Positions 1 through 7,851 of a DNA stretch of 64,000 nt are shown in pieces. Each line of letters opens with the position of its first letter. The first letter of the stretch is position 1. This stretch comes from Geodermatophilus sp. YIM 151500 (lineage in GTDB: Bacteria > Actinomycetota > Actinomycetes > Mycobacteriales > Geodermatophilaceae). The notes beneath the pieces are model-generated. The model had not been told where the DNA came from. It searched no databases and was given only the letters and a program-made list of their open reading frames with translations. Made by a program: the position numbers and the translations under genes. The DNA is taken from positions 186,001-250,000 of the forward strand of contig NZ_JAOVZT010000005.1 of NCBI RefSeq assembly GCF_025716945.1, read 5' to 3'.

Positions 1-620
1 TACGGGACGCCCAGCACCCACAGCTGCGGGTCGGTGTTGCCGAACGTGAAGCCGAACAGCGAGAAGTCCGGAGCGGCGCGGCCGTTGAAGCCGCCGGTGA
101 CCGGCGTCCAGGTGTTGAGCAGGTGGATGCCGATGAAGACCAGCGCCAGGGAGGCGACGCCGAGGTAGATGCCGCGCAGCCGGGCCGCGATGGGGCTGAA
201 GATCAGCCCCGCCAGACCCGCGAGCAGGACGCCGACGACCATGCCGACCAGCGGCGGCAGGCCCAGCCCGTCGAGCTCCGCGACGCCGAGCCCGCCGGGC
301 TCCCCGGACACGTAGACGTAGCTGGTCGCGCCGACGGCCAGGAAGAAGGCGTGCGCGAGGGAGAGCTGGCCGGCGTTGCCGACGAGCAGGTTGAGCCCGA
401 TGGCACCCACGATCGCGCCGAACACCGCGAAGCCGGTGCGCAGCCAGAACTCCCCGAAGTAGAGGGGGAAGGCCAGCGCGACGAGCAGCAGCGCGAGCAG
501 GACCACCAGCCCGACCAGCGAGCGCACGCCGCGGCGGCGACGCGCGGGAGCGGGCCGCGTCCCGCTCCCGGTGGCGCCGCCGGCCGGCGCCTCGGTGGTG
601 CGTGCGGTCGGGCTAGACAC
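1..620 (-). CDS. livM: Branched-chain amino acid ABC transporter permease LivM (3'-truncated by window edge)
   Basis: Second membrane subunit of a high-affinity branched-chain amino acid (or amide/urea-like) uptake system. About 206 residues are visible, starting at a GTG that overlaps the livH stop codon. A short Arg/Pro-rich cytoplasmic leader is followed by hydrophobic segments and the LivM-type stretch NLLVGNAGQLSLAHAFF, the usual coupling-loop region of this family. The rest lies beyond base 1. It is last of the visible genes in a tightly overlapping livF-livG-livH-livM operon. Substrate cannot be settled from the permease, because the binding protein is outside the window. Confidence 0.9.
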   Translation of the reverse strand, partial: MSSPTARTTEAPAGGATGSGTRPAPARRRRGVRSLVGLVVLLALLLVALAFPLYFGEFWLRTGFAVFGAIVGAIGLNLLVGNAGQLSLAHAFFLAVGATSYVYVSGEPGGLGVAELDGLGLPPLVGMVVGVLLAGLAGLIFSPIAARLRGIYLGVASLALVFIGIHLLNTWTPVTGGFNGRAAPDFSLFGFTFGNTDPQLWVLGVP

Positions 621-1503
621 GGGTCAGCTCCTTGGTCCCGAACAGTCCCGACGGCCGGACCAGCAGGACGGCGATCATCACGATGAAGGGCACGATGGCG
701 CTGAACCCGCGGCCGAGGAACAACAGCTGGTCCTGGTAGCCGGCCGCGAGGGCCTCGGCGATGCCGATGAGCAACCCGCCGACCAGCGCCCCGCCGGTCG
801 AGTCCAGGCCGCCGAGGATCGCCGCCGGGAATGCGCGCAGCGCCACGGCGTAGTTCGCCGGCGTGACCCCGGGGGTGGGGGAGCCGACCAGGAACAGGGC
901 CGCGACCCCGGCCAGCACCCCGGCGACCACCCAGGACACGGCCGAGACCCGGCCCTGGCGGATGCCCATCAGCGCGGCGGTCTCACCGTCCTCGGCGGAC
1001 GCGCGCATCGCGACCCCCCAGCTGGAGTACTTGAAGGCGGCGAAGAAGGCGGCGATGAGCGCGCCGGCCACCAGGATGGCGATCAGCCGGTTCTGGCTGA
1101 GGCCGACCGGGCCGATCCGCACCGACTGCCCGCCCCACGGGTGGGGAACGTTGAGGATGTCCGAGCCGATCCGCCGGACCAGCTCGGTCAGCAGGATGAT
1201 GTCGACCCCGATGGTGACGATCGCCAGGCTGATCACCGCAGCTCCGCGCAGCCGGTTGATGATCAGCCGCTCGACCAGGAAGGCGGCCACCGCGGTGATC
1301 AGCAGGCCGGCCAGCACGGCGAGCCAGAAGCCGAGCGGTCCGGACAGCCGGGCGATGGAGTAGGCGCCGAGCAGCAGCAGCGAGCCGTGCGTGAAGCTCA
1401 CCACCTCGCTCGACTTGAAGATGATCACGAAGCCGAGGGCGATGAGGGCGTACAGCGCGCCCAGCGAGACGCCGTTCAGCAGCAGCGACAGGAACTGGTT
1501 CAC
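613..1503 (-). CDS. livH: Branched-chain amino acid ABC transporter permease LivH
   Basis: Inner-membrane permease of the liv system, 296 residues. The GTG start at 1503 overlaps the livG stop (GTGA), which implies translational coupling; an open frame continues upstream but there it is only a shadow of livG. The protein begins with a short amphipathic stretch, then LNGVSLGALYALIALGFV, the classic LivH first membrane helix, and has about eight hydrophobic helices. It ends TKELTRV, with the stop overlapping the livM start. The family pairs with LivM to form the translocation pore, energised by LivF and LivG. Confidence 0.93.
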   Translation of the reverse strand: MNQFLSLLLNGVSLGALYALIALGFVIIFKSSEVVSFTHGSLLLLGAYSIARLSGPLGFWLAVLAGLLITAVAAFLVERLIINRLRGAAVISLAIVTIGVDIILLTELVRRIGSDILNVPHPWGGQSVRIGPVGLSQNRLIAILVAGALIAAFFAAFKYSSWGVAMRASAEDGETAALMGIRQGRVSAVSWVVAGVLAGVAALFLVGSPTPGVTPANYAVALRAFPAAILGGLDSTGGALVGGLLIGIAEALAAGYQDQLLFLGRGFSAIVPFIVMIAVLLVRPSGLFGTKELTRV

Positions 1504-2378
1504 GAGGACGTCCCGGGAGCGTCGGCGGGGTGGTGGTGGGCGGCGGCCGCGTCGGGGCTGACGTCGTCGCCCGAGCCGAGGTAGGCGCGGATGACCTCCG
1601 GGTCGCGCTGAACCTCGGCCGGAGTGCCGTCGGCGATCCGCCGTCCGAAGTCGAGCACGGTGACCCGGTCGGCCAGCGACATGACCATCCCCATGTCGTG
1701 CTCGACCAGGACGATCGAGATCCCCAGGGCCGACCGGATCTCCAGGATGGCGTCGGCCATGCGGCTGGTCTCGTCGGCGTTCATGCCGGCGACCGGCTCG
1801 TCGAGGAGCAGCAGGCGCGGCTCGGTGCACAGCGCCCGGGCCACCTCCACGCGCTTCTGGTCGCCGTAGGAGAGCACGCCCACCGGGACGTGCAGCTTGT
1901 CGCCCAGCTCGAGGAACTCGGCGATCTCCGCGACGCGGGCGCCGTGCCGCTTGCCCTCCCGGGTGGCCCGGGGCAGCCGCAGGCCGGCGGCCAGGAAGCC
2001 GGCCGTGGTGAGGTGGTGGCGGCCGAGCATGAGGTTCTCGGCGACCGACTGCGTGCCCGAGAGCGCGATGTTCTGGAACGCGCGGGCGACCCCGATGCCG
2101 GCGATCTTGTGCGGCCGCATGTGGTCGAGGCGGTGCTCGCCGAAGCGCACCTCGCCCTCGGCGGCCTTGTAGACGCCGGAGAGGACGTTGAACATCGTCG
2201 ACTTGCCGGCCCCGTTCGGGCCGATGATCGCATGGATCGTGCCCGGCTCCACCGTGAACGAGACGCCCGCCAGCGCCTTGATGGCGCCGAACCGGACGCT
2301 GACGTCGCGGACCTCGACCGGCGGGATGTCGTCGCGGACGGTGCCCGCCCCCACGGGTGCCGCGCTCACGCCGTCCAC
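1500..2378 (-). CDS. livG: Branched-chain amino acid ABC transporter ATP-binding protein LivG
   Basis: Cytoplasmic ATPase of the liv transporter, 292 residues. Walker A is GPNGAGKS at residues 53-60, the signature segment LSYGDQKRVEVARAL lies near 169-183, and Walker B LLLLDEP near 189-195. The family-typical C-terminal BCA_ABC_TP extension follows the switch His (LVEHDMG). The signature is LSYGDQ rather than LSGGQQ, a normal LivG variant. About 30 His/Ala/Pro-rich residues at the C terminus look like a lineage extension. The gene overlaps livF by 13 bases and livH by 4. Confidence 0.95.
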   Translation of the reverse strand: MDGVSAAPVGAGTVRDDIPPVEVRDVSVRFGAIKALAGVSFTVEPGTIHAIIGPNGAGKSTMFNVLSGVYKAAEGEVRFGEHRLDHMRPHKIAGIGVARAFQNIALSGTQSVAENLMLGRHHLTTAGFLAAGLRLPRATREGKRHGARVAEIAEFLELGDKLHVPVGVLSYGDQKRVEVARALCTEPRLLLLDEPVAGMNADETSRMADAILEIRSALGISIVLVEHDMGMVMSLADRVTVLDFGRRIADGTPAEVQRDPEVIRAYLGSGDDVSPDAAAAHHHPADAPGTSS

Positions 2379-3169
2379 CGGGACAGCGTGCGGCCCGAGG
2401 TGGCCCGGCGACCGCGCTGGTGGTCGGCGTCGTGGCCGAGGTAGAGCCGCTGCACCTCGTCGGTGCCGGCCAGCACGCCGGCCTCGCCCGACAGGGACAC
2501 CTCACCGACGTCGAGGACGTAGGCCAGGTCGGCGACGCCCAGCGCCATGGTCGCGTTCTGCTCGACCAGCAGCACCGACGTGCCCTGCCGGTTGATCTCG
2601 GCGATCACCTCGCCGATCTGGCCGATGACCCGCGGTGCGAGGCCCAGCGAGGGCTCGTCGAGCAGCAGCAGCTTCGGGCTGGCCATCAGCGCCCGGCCGA
2701 TCGCCAGCATCTGCTGCTCGCCGCCGGACAGCAGGCCGCCCCGCTGCGAGCTGCGCTCCTTCAGCACCGGGAACAGCTCGTGCACGCGCGCCTGGGCCGC
2801 GGCCCGCGCGGCGCGGTCGCGGTTGCCCATGGCCCCGGCGCGCAGGTTCTCCTCGACCGTCAGCCGGCCGAAGATCCGCCGGCCCTCCGGCACCTGCACC
2901 ACGCCCGAGCGGACCGTCTGCGCCGCGTCGCGCGCCAGCAGGTCGGTGCCGTCGAGCCGGACCGAGCCGGACTCGACCCTGCCGCGGTGCAGCTTCAGCG
3001 TTCCGGAGACGGTGCGGAGGAGAGTGCTCTTGCCGGCGCCGTTGCTGCCGAGGACGGCGACGACCTTGCCGTCGGGCACCTCCATCGAGATCCCGCGGAG
3101 CGCCTGCACGGCCCCGCCGTAGGTGACGCGCAGGTCCTGGACGGTCAGCACGGGGCGCCGGGCCCGCAT
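2366..3169 (-). CDS. livF: Branched-chain amino acid ABC transporter ATP-binding protein LivF
   Basis: Second ATPase of the liv system and first gene of the visible operon, 267 residues, slightly longer than the usual 235-250 because of a C-terminal tail. Walker A GSNGAGKS is at 41-48, signature LSGGEQ at 147-152, Walker B LLLLDEP at 167-173, and the switch His is in LVEQNAT form, where LivF normally has Gln-Asn. The ATG at 3169 follows a GC-rich 5' region, so the operon promoter should lie in 3170-3400. Confidence 0.95.
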   Translation of the reverse strand: MRARRPVLTVQDLRVTYGGAVQALRGISMEVPDGKVVAVLGSNGAGKSTLLRTVSGTLKLHRGRVESGSVRLDGTDLLARDAAQTVRSGVVQVPEGRRIFGRLTVEENLRAGAMGNRDRAARAAAQARVHELFPVLKERSSQRGGLLSGGEQQMLAIGRALMASPKLLLLDEPSLGLAPRVIGQIGEVIAEINRQGTSVLLVEQNATMALGVADLAYVLDVGEVSLSGEAGVLAGTDEVQRLYLGHDADHQRGRRATSGRTLSRWTA

Positions 3170-3323
3170 GCCGACGCGAGCGGACGGAACGGGGCAGGAC
3201 GACCCAAAGCAGAACCTCCGGTGGCCAGGGCCCGACTCGGCGCGAGCGTGCGAGCAGTGTGTGCGGGCTCACAGTAGTGGGCCACGTGCTCCACGCCGAT
3301 CCGCACCCGAATCGTTGTGAAGC

Positions 3324-3376
3324 GTCCGCCGTCCGCCGTCCGCCGTCCGCCGTCCGTGGTCCGCGGTCCGCGGTCC
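3324..3376. repeat. Heptanucleotide tandem repeat in the livF upstream region
   Basis: Seven consecutive 7-base units: GTCCGCC four times, then GTCCGTG, then GTCCGCG twice, ending in GTCC. It lies in the otherwise gene-free stretch 3170-3408 upstream of livF. The array is clean enough to be prone to slipped-strand length change. No function is evident, and no clear -10 or operator was seen in the rest of the interval. Confidence 0.8.
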
Positions 3377-3408
3377 CCGGGTGCACGCCGCGCGCGGGCG
3401 GGTGAGCC

Positions 3409-3653
3409 GTGGTCGTCGACGGGCCGGGCGCGCCGGGCAGGGCGACGGCGCTGCTCGTGGGCGGTCTCCTGCTGGGCGTCGGCCAGCCGCTGACGACGAG
3501 CCTGGTCACCCGGGCGGTGCCGGACGACGCGCGCAGTGCGACCGCCGCGACACCGCATACGCGGCGCTGTTCCTCGCCTCCGACGAGGTCCGCTTCGTCA
3601 CCGGCACCGAACTGGTGGTCGACGGGGGCATGTCGGCCCGCTGCGACCGACGG
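3409..3653 (+). pseudogene. Fused remnants: MFS-like tail piece and short-chain dehydrogenase C-terminus
   Basis: Two fragments in different frames sit end to end. Bases about 3409-3545 read LLLGVGQPLTTSLVTRAVPD, which resembles a late transmembrane segment of a major-facilitator transporter (weak). Bases 3549-3653 read ALFLASDEVRFVTGTELVVD followed by GGMSAR, the unmistakable C-terminal signature of an SDR oxidoreductase. The SDR piece has no upstream Rossmann fold or Tyr-Lys site and no stop of its own. The call as gene debris is strong for the SDR part and tentative for the MFS part. Confidence 0.6.
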
Positions 3654-3747
3654 AGTGGATCCGTCGTGGTCACTGCGACGGCTCCACTCCGCACAGGTTC
3701 CTCCCAGGTCGCGGTCGCATCATCGGGGACGACCCCGGGGAGGTGCG

Positions 3748-4395
3748 GTGCGGACGGATGCGGTGGTCGGGGCGGCCCGTTCCGCGGGGCCGGATCCCGC
3801 CGGCCGGGGCCGGACGCTCGTCGTGGTCGGCGGGCTGCCCGGCGCCGGCAAGACGACGTTGCTGCGCCGGTTGCTCGCTCAGCGGCCGGCGGGCGTGGTC
3901 GGACTGGACTCCGAGGACGTCGCCGCGCGGCTGACCGCGGCCGCCGGTGGGCTGCCCTACCGCGCGCTGCGGCCGCTCGTGCACGTGGTGCACCGCGTGC
4001 GGGTGGTCGCGATGACCCTCGGCGGTGCGCCGGTCGTCGTCCTCACCGACCCGTGGACGAGCCCGTGGTGGCGGGCGGTCGTGACGGCGGCCGCCCGACG
4101 GGCCGGGCGGTCGGTGCGACTGCTCCTGCTCGACGCCCCCCAGGACGCGGCGGAGGACGGCCAGGCAGCCCGCGGGCGGGTGGTGCCGGAGCGGTCGATG
4201 CGCCGGCACGCCGCTCGGTGGGCCCGGCTGCTGCGGCGGCTGGACGCCGACCGCGACGTCGACCCCGGCGCCGACCGCGACGTCAACCCCGGCGCCGACC
4301 CGTCGACGATCCTGCGCGTCGACCGGGCCGGCGCCCGCCGGCTGACGCTGGACGGCGTGCTCCGCGGTCGGCCCGACGACCCGCCGCCGGCCTGA
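3748..4395 (+). CDS. P-loop ATPase/kinase, AAA_33-like
   Basis: 215-residue soluble protein. The open frame is longer, but the GTG at 3748 has a GGGGAGG ribosome site a few bases upstream and directly precedes the fold. Walker A is GLPGAGKTT near residue 33. A hydrophobic strand ending VVVLTDPW could be the second acidic motif, and Arg-rich helices form a lid. The pattern fits the AAA_33/zeta-toxin/polynucleotide-kinase-like group of small nucleotide-dependent kinases; substrate unknown. A short duplicated DRDV-PGAD segment is visible near the C terminus. It stands alone between gene remnants and the convergent polyol dehydrogenase. Confidence 0.7.
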   Translation: MRTDAVVGAARSAGPDPAGRGRTLVVVGGLPGAGKTTLLRRLLAQRPAGVVGLDSEDVAARLTAAAGGLPYRALRPLVHVVHRVRVVAMTLGGAPVVVLTDPWTSPWWRAVVTAAARRAGRSVRLLLLDAPQDAAEDGQAARGRVVPERSMRRHAARWARLLRRLDADRDVDPGADRDVNPGADPSTILRVDRAGARRLTLDGVLRGRPDDPPPA

Positions 4396-4407
4396 CCGCC
4401 GTCGCGC

Positions 4408-5448
4408 TCAGGGCTCCACGGTGACCTTGATCGCCTCGCCCTTCGCCACGATGTCGAACGCCTCCAGCGCGCGCTCCAACGGCAGCCGCACGCTGATCAG
4501 GTCCTTGACCGGCACCTGGCCGCTGGAGATGTACTCCAGCGCGCGCTTGTTGTGCGCGGGCGCCGAGCCGTTGGCGCCCATGATCATCAGCTCGCGGTAG
4601 TGCACCAGGTTCGAGTCCAGCTGGATGAACGGGTTGGTCTTCGGCAGGCCGCCGAAGAACGAGATACGCCCGCGCCGCGCCGCCATCCGCACCGCCTGCT
4701 CCTGCGCGACGTTGGCCGCCGTCGCGGTGATCACCACATCGGCCCCGCGCCCGTCGGTGAGCTCCATCACCCGCTCGACCACGTCGACCTCGCGCCCGTT
4801 GAGCACCTCGTCGGGCTTGACCGCGTCGGCCGACATCGCCAGCCGGTCGGCGAGCACGTCGATGAGGAAGACGCGGCTCGCGCCGTTGGCCCGCGCCAGC
4901 CGGATGTGCAGGCAGCCGATCGGGCCCGCGCCGAACACCACGACCGTGTCGCCGTCGCCGACGTGCACCAGCTCCTGCGCGTTGATGGCGCAGGCGAAGG
5001 GTTCGGCGACCGAGGCCTCGTCGAAGCCGATGTTGTCGGGGATCCGGTTGAGGCCGTCGACCTTGAGCACCTGGCGCGGCACGATCAGGTACTCGGCGAA
5101 GCCGCCGTCGTACTGGTAGCCGACCGACGTCTGGTTGGCGCAGACCGCCATCCAGCCGCGGCGGCACTCGTAGCACTCCCCGCAGGGCACCGCGGCGATG
5201 ACCTGGGCGCGGTCGCCGACCGACCAGCCGTCGACGTCCGCGCCGACCTCGACCACCTCGCCGGCGATCTCGTGCCCGATGATCCGCGGCGGGCTGAGGT
5301 TCTGGTGCCCGTTGTGCAGGATCTTGACGTCCGTCCCGCAGGTGGAGCAGTTGCGGACGCGCATCTTGACCTCGTCGCGACCGCAGGCGGGTTCCGGGGC
5401 GTCCTCGTAACGGACGTCCTCGGGTGCGTAGAACCGCAAGACCTTCAT
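4408..5448 (-). CDS. Zinc-dependent polyol/alcohol dehydrogenase (MDR family)
   Basis: 346-residue medium-chain dehydrogenase, last gene of the mannitol-type PTS operon. Catalytic zinc ligands are Cys37 in the CGTD motif and His59-Glu60 in GHE. The structural zinc lobe is complete (Cys89, 92, 95, 103). The NAD-binding loop is GAGPIG. It is of the sorbitol/threonine-dehydrogenase type. By position it probably oxidises the polyol phosphate delivered by the PTS. Classical mannitol-1-phosphate 5-dehydrogenase (MtlD) belongs to an unrelated family, so a hexitol or pentitol other than mannitol is also possible. Confidence 0.85.
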   Translation of the reverse strand: MKVLRFYAPEDVRYEDAPEPACGRDEVKMRVRNCSTCGTDVKILHNGHQNLSPPRIIGHEIAGEVVEVGADVDGWSVGDRAQVIAAVPCGECYECRRGWMAVCANQTSVGYQYDGGFAEYLIVPRQVLKVDGLNRIPDNIGFDEASVAEPFACAINAQELVHVGDGDTVVVFGAGPIGCLHIRLARANGASRVFLIDVLADRLAMSADAVKPDEVLNGREVDVVERVMELTDGRGADVVITATAANVAQEQAVRMAARRGRISFFGGLPKTNPFIQLDSNLVHYRELMIMGANGSAPAHNKRALEYISSGQVPVKDLISVRLPLERALEAFDIVAKGEAIKVTVEP

Positions 5449-5509
5449 CCGTTCCCGTCCTCGTCCTCGTCGTCCTCGGTCCCGGCCGCACCGGGCTCAC
5501 CGATCGGCG

Positions 5510-5947
5510 TCACTCCTCGTTGACCGCGTGCAGGAGCTGGTAGAGCTCGTCGGCCGATCCGGCGTCGAGCAGCTTCGCCACCTCGTCCTCGTCGGAGAAG
5601 ATCATCGCGATCCGGCCCAGGATCTCCAGGTGCCCGCCCTCCACGCCGGCGATCCCGACCGAGAAGCGGACCTCGTTGCCGTCCCAGTCGATCGGCCGGT
5701 CGTAGCGGACGACCGAGAGGGCCGAGCGCCGGATGGTGTCCTTCGCCTCGTTCGTGCCGTGCGGGATGGCCAGGTAGTTGCCCATGTAGGTGGACACCGA
5801 CTTCTCCCGCTCGAACATCGCGTCGACGTACGCGGGGTCGACCGCGCCGGCGTCGACCAGGAGCTGCCCGGCCTCCCGGATCGCGTCGTCCTTGTTCGTG
5901 GCGCTGCCCGGGACCTTGATGTGCGCGGGCGCCAGGATGTCGCTCAC
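5510..5947 (-). CDS. mtlF: PTS mannitol-type EIIA component
   Basis: 145-residue cytoplasmic phosphocarrier that takes phosphate from HPr and passes it to EIIB. The phosphorylated histidine is His63 in AIPHGTNEAK, the hallmark of mannitol/fructose EIIA. The length matches free-standing MtlF proteins. It lies 45 bases downstream of the EIIBC gene and about 60 bases upstream of the dehydrogenase, in one operon. HPr and enzyme I are not in this window. Confidence 0.93.
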   Translation of the reverse strand: MSDILAPAHIKVPGSATNKDDAIREAGQLLVDAGAVDPAYVDAMFEREKSVSTYMGNYLAIPHGTNEAKDTIRRSALSVVRYDRPIDWDGNEVRFSVGIAGVEGGHLEILGRIAMIFSDEDEVAKLLDAGSADELYQLLHAVNEE

Positions 5948-5992
5948 GGTGCCGGCTCCTCCGATCCTCCCGGCCGCTCGGGCCCCGACGGC

Positions 5993-7531
5993 TCAGCCCT
6001 GCGAGGTCGCACCGCGCGCATTGGTCTCCTTCAGTTCCTCGACGATGGCGTCGTACTTGGGACTGTTCATGAAGTTGTCGACCGACACGTGCTGGGCCGA
6101 GGGCGACATGCTCTGCGCGCGTGGCGTCAGGTCCCGGTGGGTGACGATCAGGTCGATGTCGTCGGTGAGGTTGGCGATGGCCAGGTTCCTGACGTTGACG
6201 TCCTCGAAGCCGGCCTTCTTGATCTTGTTGCGCAGCACCGACGCACCCATCGCGCTCGACCCCATGCCGGCGTCGCAGGCGAACACGATGTTGTGGATCG
6301 GCGTGCGGCGCGACCGGGCCTCGTGGGCCTCCTCGGCGGCCTCGGCCTCGGCCTCCAGCCGCTCCTCGGGGGAGAGGACGCCGGCGACCGAGCTGCGGCT
6401 GCCCTTCATGGCCTCCATCGAGGCGGTGGCCTCGGCCAGGTCGCCCTCCTTCCGCTTGCTCAGCCGCAGGAGCAGGGAGCACACGAGGAACGACGTCGCC
6501 GCCGACAGCAGCACCGAGAGGATGACGCCGAGGAAGCTGCTGGCCGGCGTCTGGGCCAGCACCGCGATGATCGAGCCCGGCGCCGCCGGCGCCCGCAGCC
6601 CGGCGTCGAAGATGGTGAGGGTGGCGATGCCGACCATCCCGCCGGAGATCATGCCCAGCAGCAGGATCGGCTTCATCAGCACGTACGGGAAGTAGATCTC
6701 GTGGATGCCGCCGAAGAAGTGGATGATCGCGGCGGCCGGGGCGGTGCTGCGGGCCATGCCCGTCCCGAAGACCATGTAGGCGAGCAGCAGCCCGAGGCCC
6801 GGGCCCGGGTTCGCCTCGAGCAGGAACAGGATCGACTGCCCGTCCTGCGCCGACTGCTGCACGCCCAGCGGGGTGAGGACGCCGTGGTTGACCGCGTTGT
6901 TCAGGAACAGCACCTTGGCCGGCTCGATGAGGATGCTGGCCAGCGGCAGCACGCCGTTGTCGACCAGCCAGTCGACGCCGTTGCCCAGCGCCCGGGAGAG
7001 CGCCTGCACGAACGGCCCGAAGGCGAAGTAGCCGACGACGGCGAGCCCGGCGCCCGCGATGCCGGCGGAGAAGTTGTTGACCAGCATCTCGAAGCCCGGC
7101 TTGATCTTGCCGTCCCAGAGCTTGTCGAGATGCTTCATGACGTAGGCCGCGAACGGACCCATGATCAGCGCGCCGAGGAAGGTGGGGTCGGGCACGCTGA
7201 TGATCACGCCCATGGTGGCGACCACCGAGACGACGCCCCCGCGCAGGCCGTAGACCATCCGGCCGCCCTGCATCGCGATCAGCAGCGGCAGCATGTAGCG
7301 GATCATCGGCCCGACCAGGCCGATGTTCGGGTCGCCGGCGGCATCCTCGCCGAACCCGCCGAGCCCGGGGACCGGCGTCCAACCCGTCTCGATGAAGAAC
7401 GCCGTGATGATCCCCCACGCGATGAACGCGGCGATGTTCGGCATGATCATCCCGGACAGGAAGGTGCCGAACTTCTGGACGGCGATCCTGGCTCCGGAAC
7501 CCCTGGTCGGCGCGTCCGAGGCTGTGCTCAC
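5993..7531 (-). CDS. mtlA: PTS mannitol-type EIIBC permease
   Basis: 512-residue membrane transporter that phosphorylates its hexitol during uptake. The EIIC part (about residues 15-350) has many membrane segments and the signature GGIHEIYFPYV near residue 270. A charged Ala/Glu-rich linker of about 50 residues leads to EIIB, whose active Cys lies in ACDAGMGSSAMG near residue 416. EIIA is encoded separately by the next gene. It is the first gene of the operon. The promoter should lie in 7532-7790, together with the CRP-like site and the regulator. Confidence 0.94.
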   Translation of the reverse strand: MSTASDAPTRGSGARIAVQKFGTFLSGMIMPNIAAFIAWGIITAFFIETGWTPVPGLGGFGEDAAGDPNIGLVGPMIRYMLPLLIAMQGGRMVYGLRGGVVSVVATMGVIISVPDPTFLGALIMGPFAAYVMKHLDKLWDGKIKPGFEMLVNNFSAGIAGAGLAVVGYFAFGPFVQALSRALGNGVDWLVDNGVLPLASILIEPAKVLFLNNAVNHGVLTPLGVQQSAQDGQSILFLLEANPGPGLGLLLAYMVFGTGMARSTAPAAAIIHFFGGIHEIYFPYVLMKPILLLGMISGGMVGIATLTIFDAGLRAPAAPGSIIAVLAQTPASSFLGVILSVLLSAATSFLVCSLLLRLSKRKEGDLAEATASMEAMKGSRSSVAGVLSPEERLEAEAEAAEEAHEARSRRTPIHNIVFACDAGMGSSAMGASVLRNKIKKAGFEDVNVRNLAIANLTDDIDLIVTHRDLTPRAQSMSPSAQHVSVDNFMNSPKYDAIVEELKETNARGATSQG

Positions 7532-7733
7532 TGTTGGCCCCTGCTCCTCGTCGGTCGCGGGCCCCGACCCGGCCCGGTGCTCTGGACCTGCTCACGCTCG
7601 TCGCGGGGCCGGCCGGCGTCCCCGGTACGGGCCGGAGGACCGTTCGCCGACTCCGGGGCCCGGTGGGACCGGGCGGGGGGCGGGACGACGGCGGAGCGGG
7701 CGATCGGCTCGTGACCCGTGCGCGACGAGTGTC

Positions 7734-7747
7734 GTGACCCAGGTCAC
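7734..7747. promoter_or_regulatory. CRP/GlxR-like operator
   Basis: The sequence GTGACCCAGGTCAC is a perfect palindrome matching the actinobacterial CRP/GlxR core GTGA-N6-TCAC. It lies about 200 bases upstream of the EIIBC start and 105 upstream of the SorC-family gene, in the shared divergent region. Catabolite control of a PTS operon by a cAMP-responsive regulator would fit. The regulator itself is not in the window. Confidence 0.6.
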
Positions 7748-7783
7748 CCGCGGTCAAGTCAGACGTGGCAAAATGCGCGCCAG

Positions 7784-7799
7784 GCGCTCAGATGAGCGC
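7784..7799. promoter_or_regulatory. Palindromic operator candidate for the SorC-family regulator
   Basis: GCGCTCA-GA-TGAGCGC is a perfect 7-base inverted repeat with a 2-base spacer, centred about 60 bases upstream of the regulator start. SorC-family proteins bind palindromes near their own and their target promoters. Location between the regulator and the PTS operon makes it the best candidate site. This is inference from symmetry and position. Confidence 0.5.
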
Positions 7800-7851
7800 A
7801 CGGTCGGGCGGTCGGGACGCTCGCCAGCGGGAAGCTCGGTGCAGGAGGTGG

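Noticed and set aside
1504-2505. Apparent long N-terminal extension of LivH
   Set aside because: The extension is only the antisense-frame shadow of livG; the GTG at 1503 overlaps the livG stop and begins a canonical LivH.
5528-7714. Long plus-strand open frame opposite the PTS genes (and similar ones opposite fab, kinase and transglycosylase genes)
   Set aside because: Composition is the Asp/Arg/Gln/Val-rich pattern of antisense reading in high-GC DNA; no domain, start site or ribosome site; the opposite strand encodes recognised proteins.
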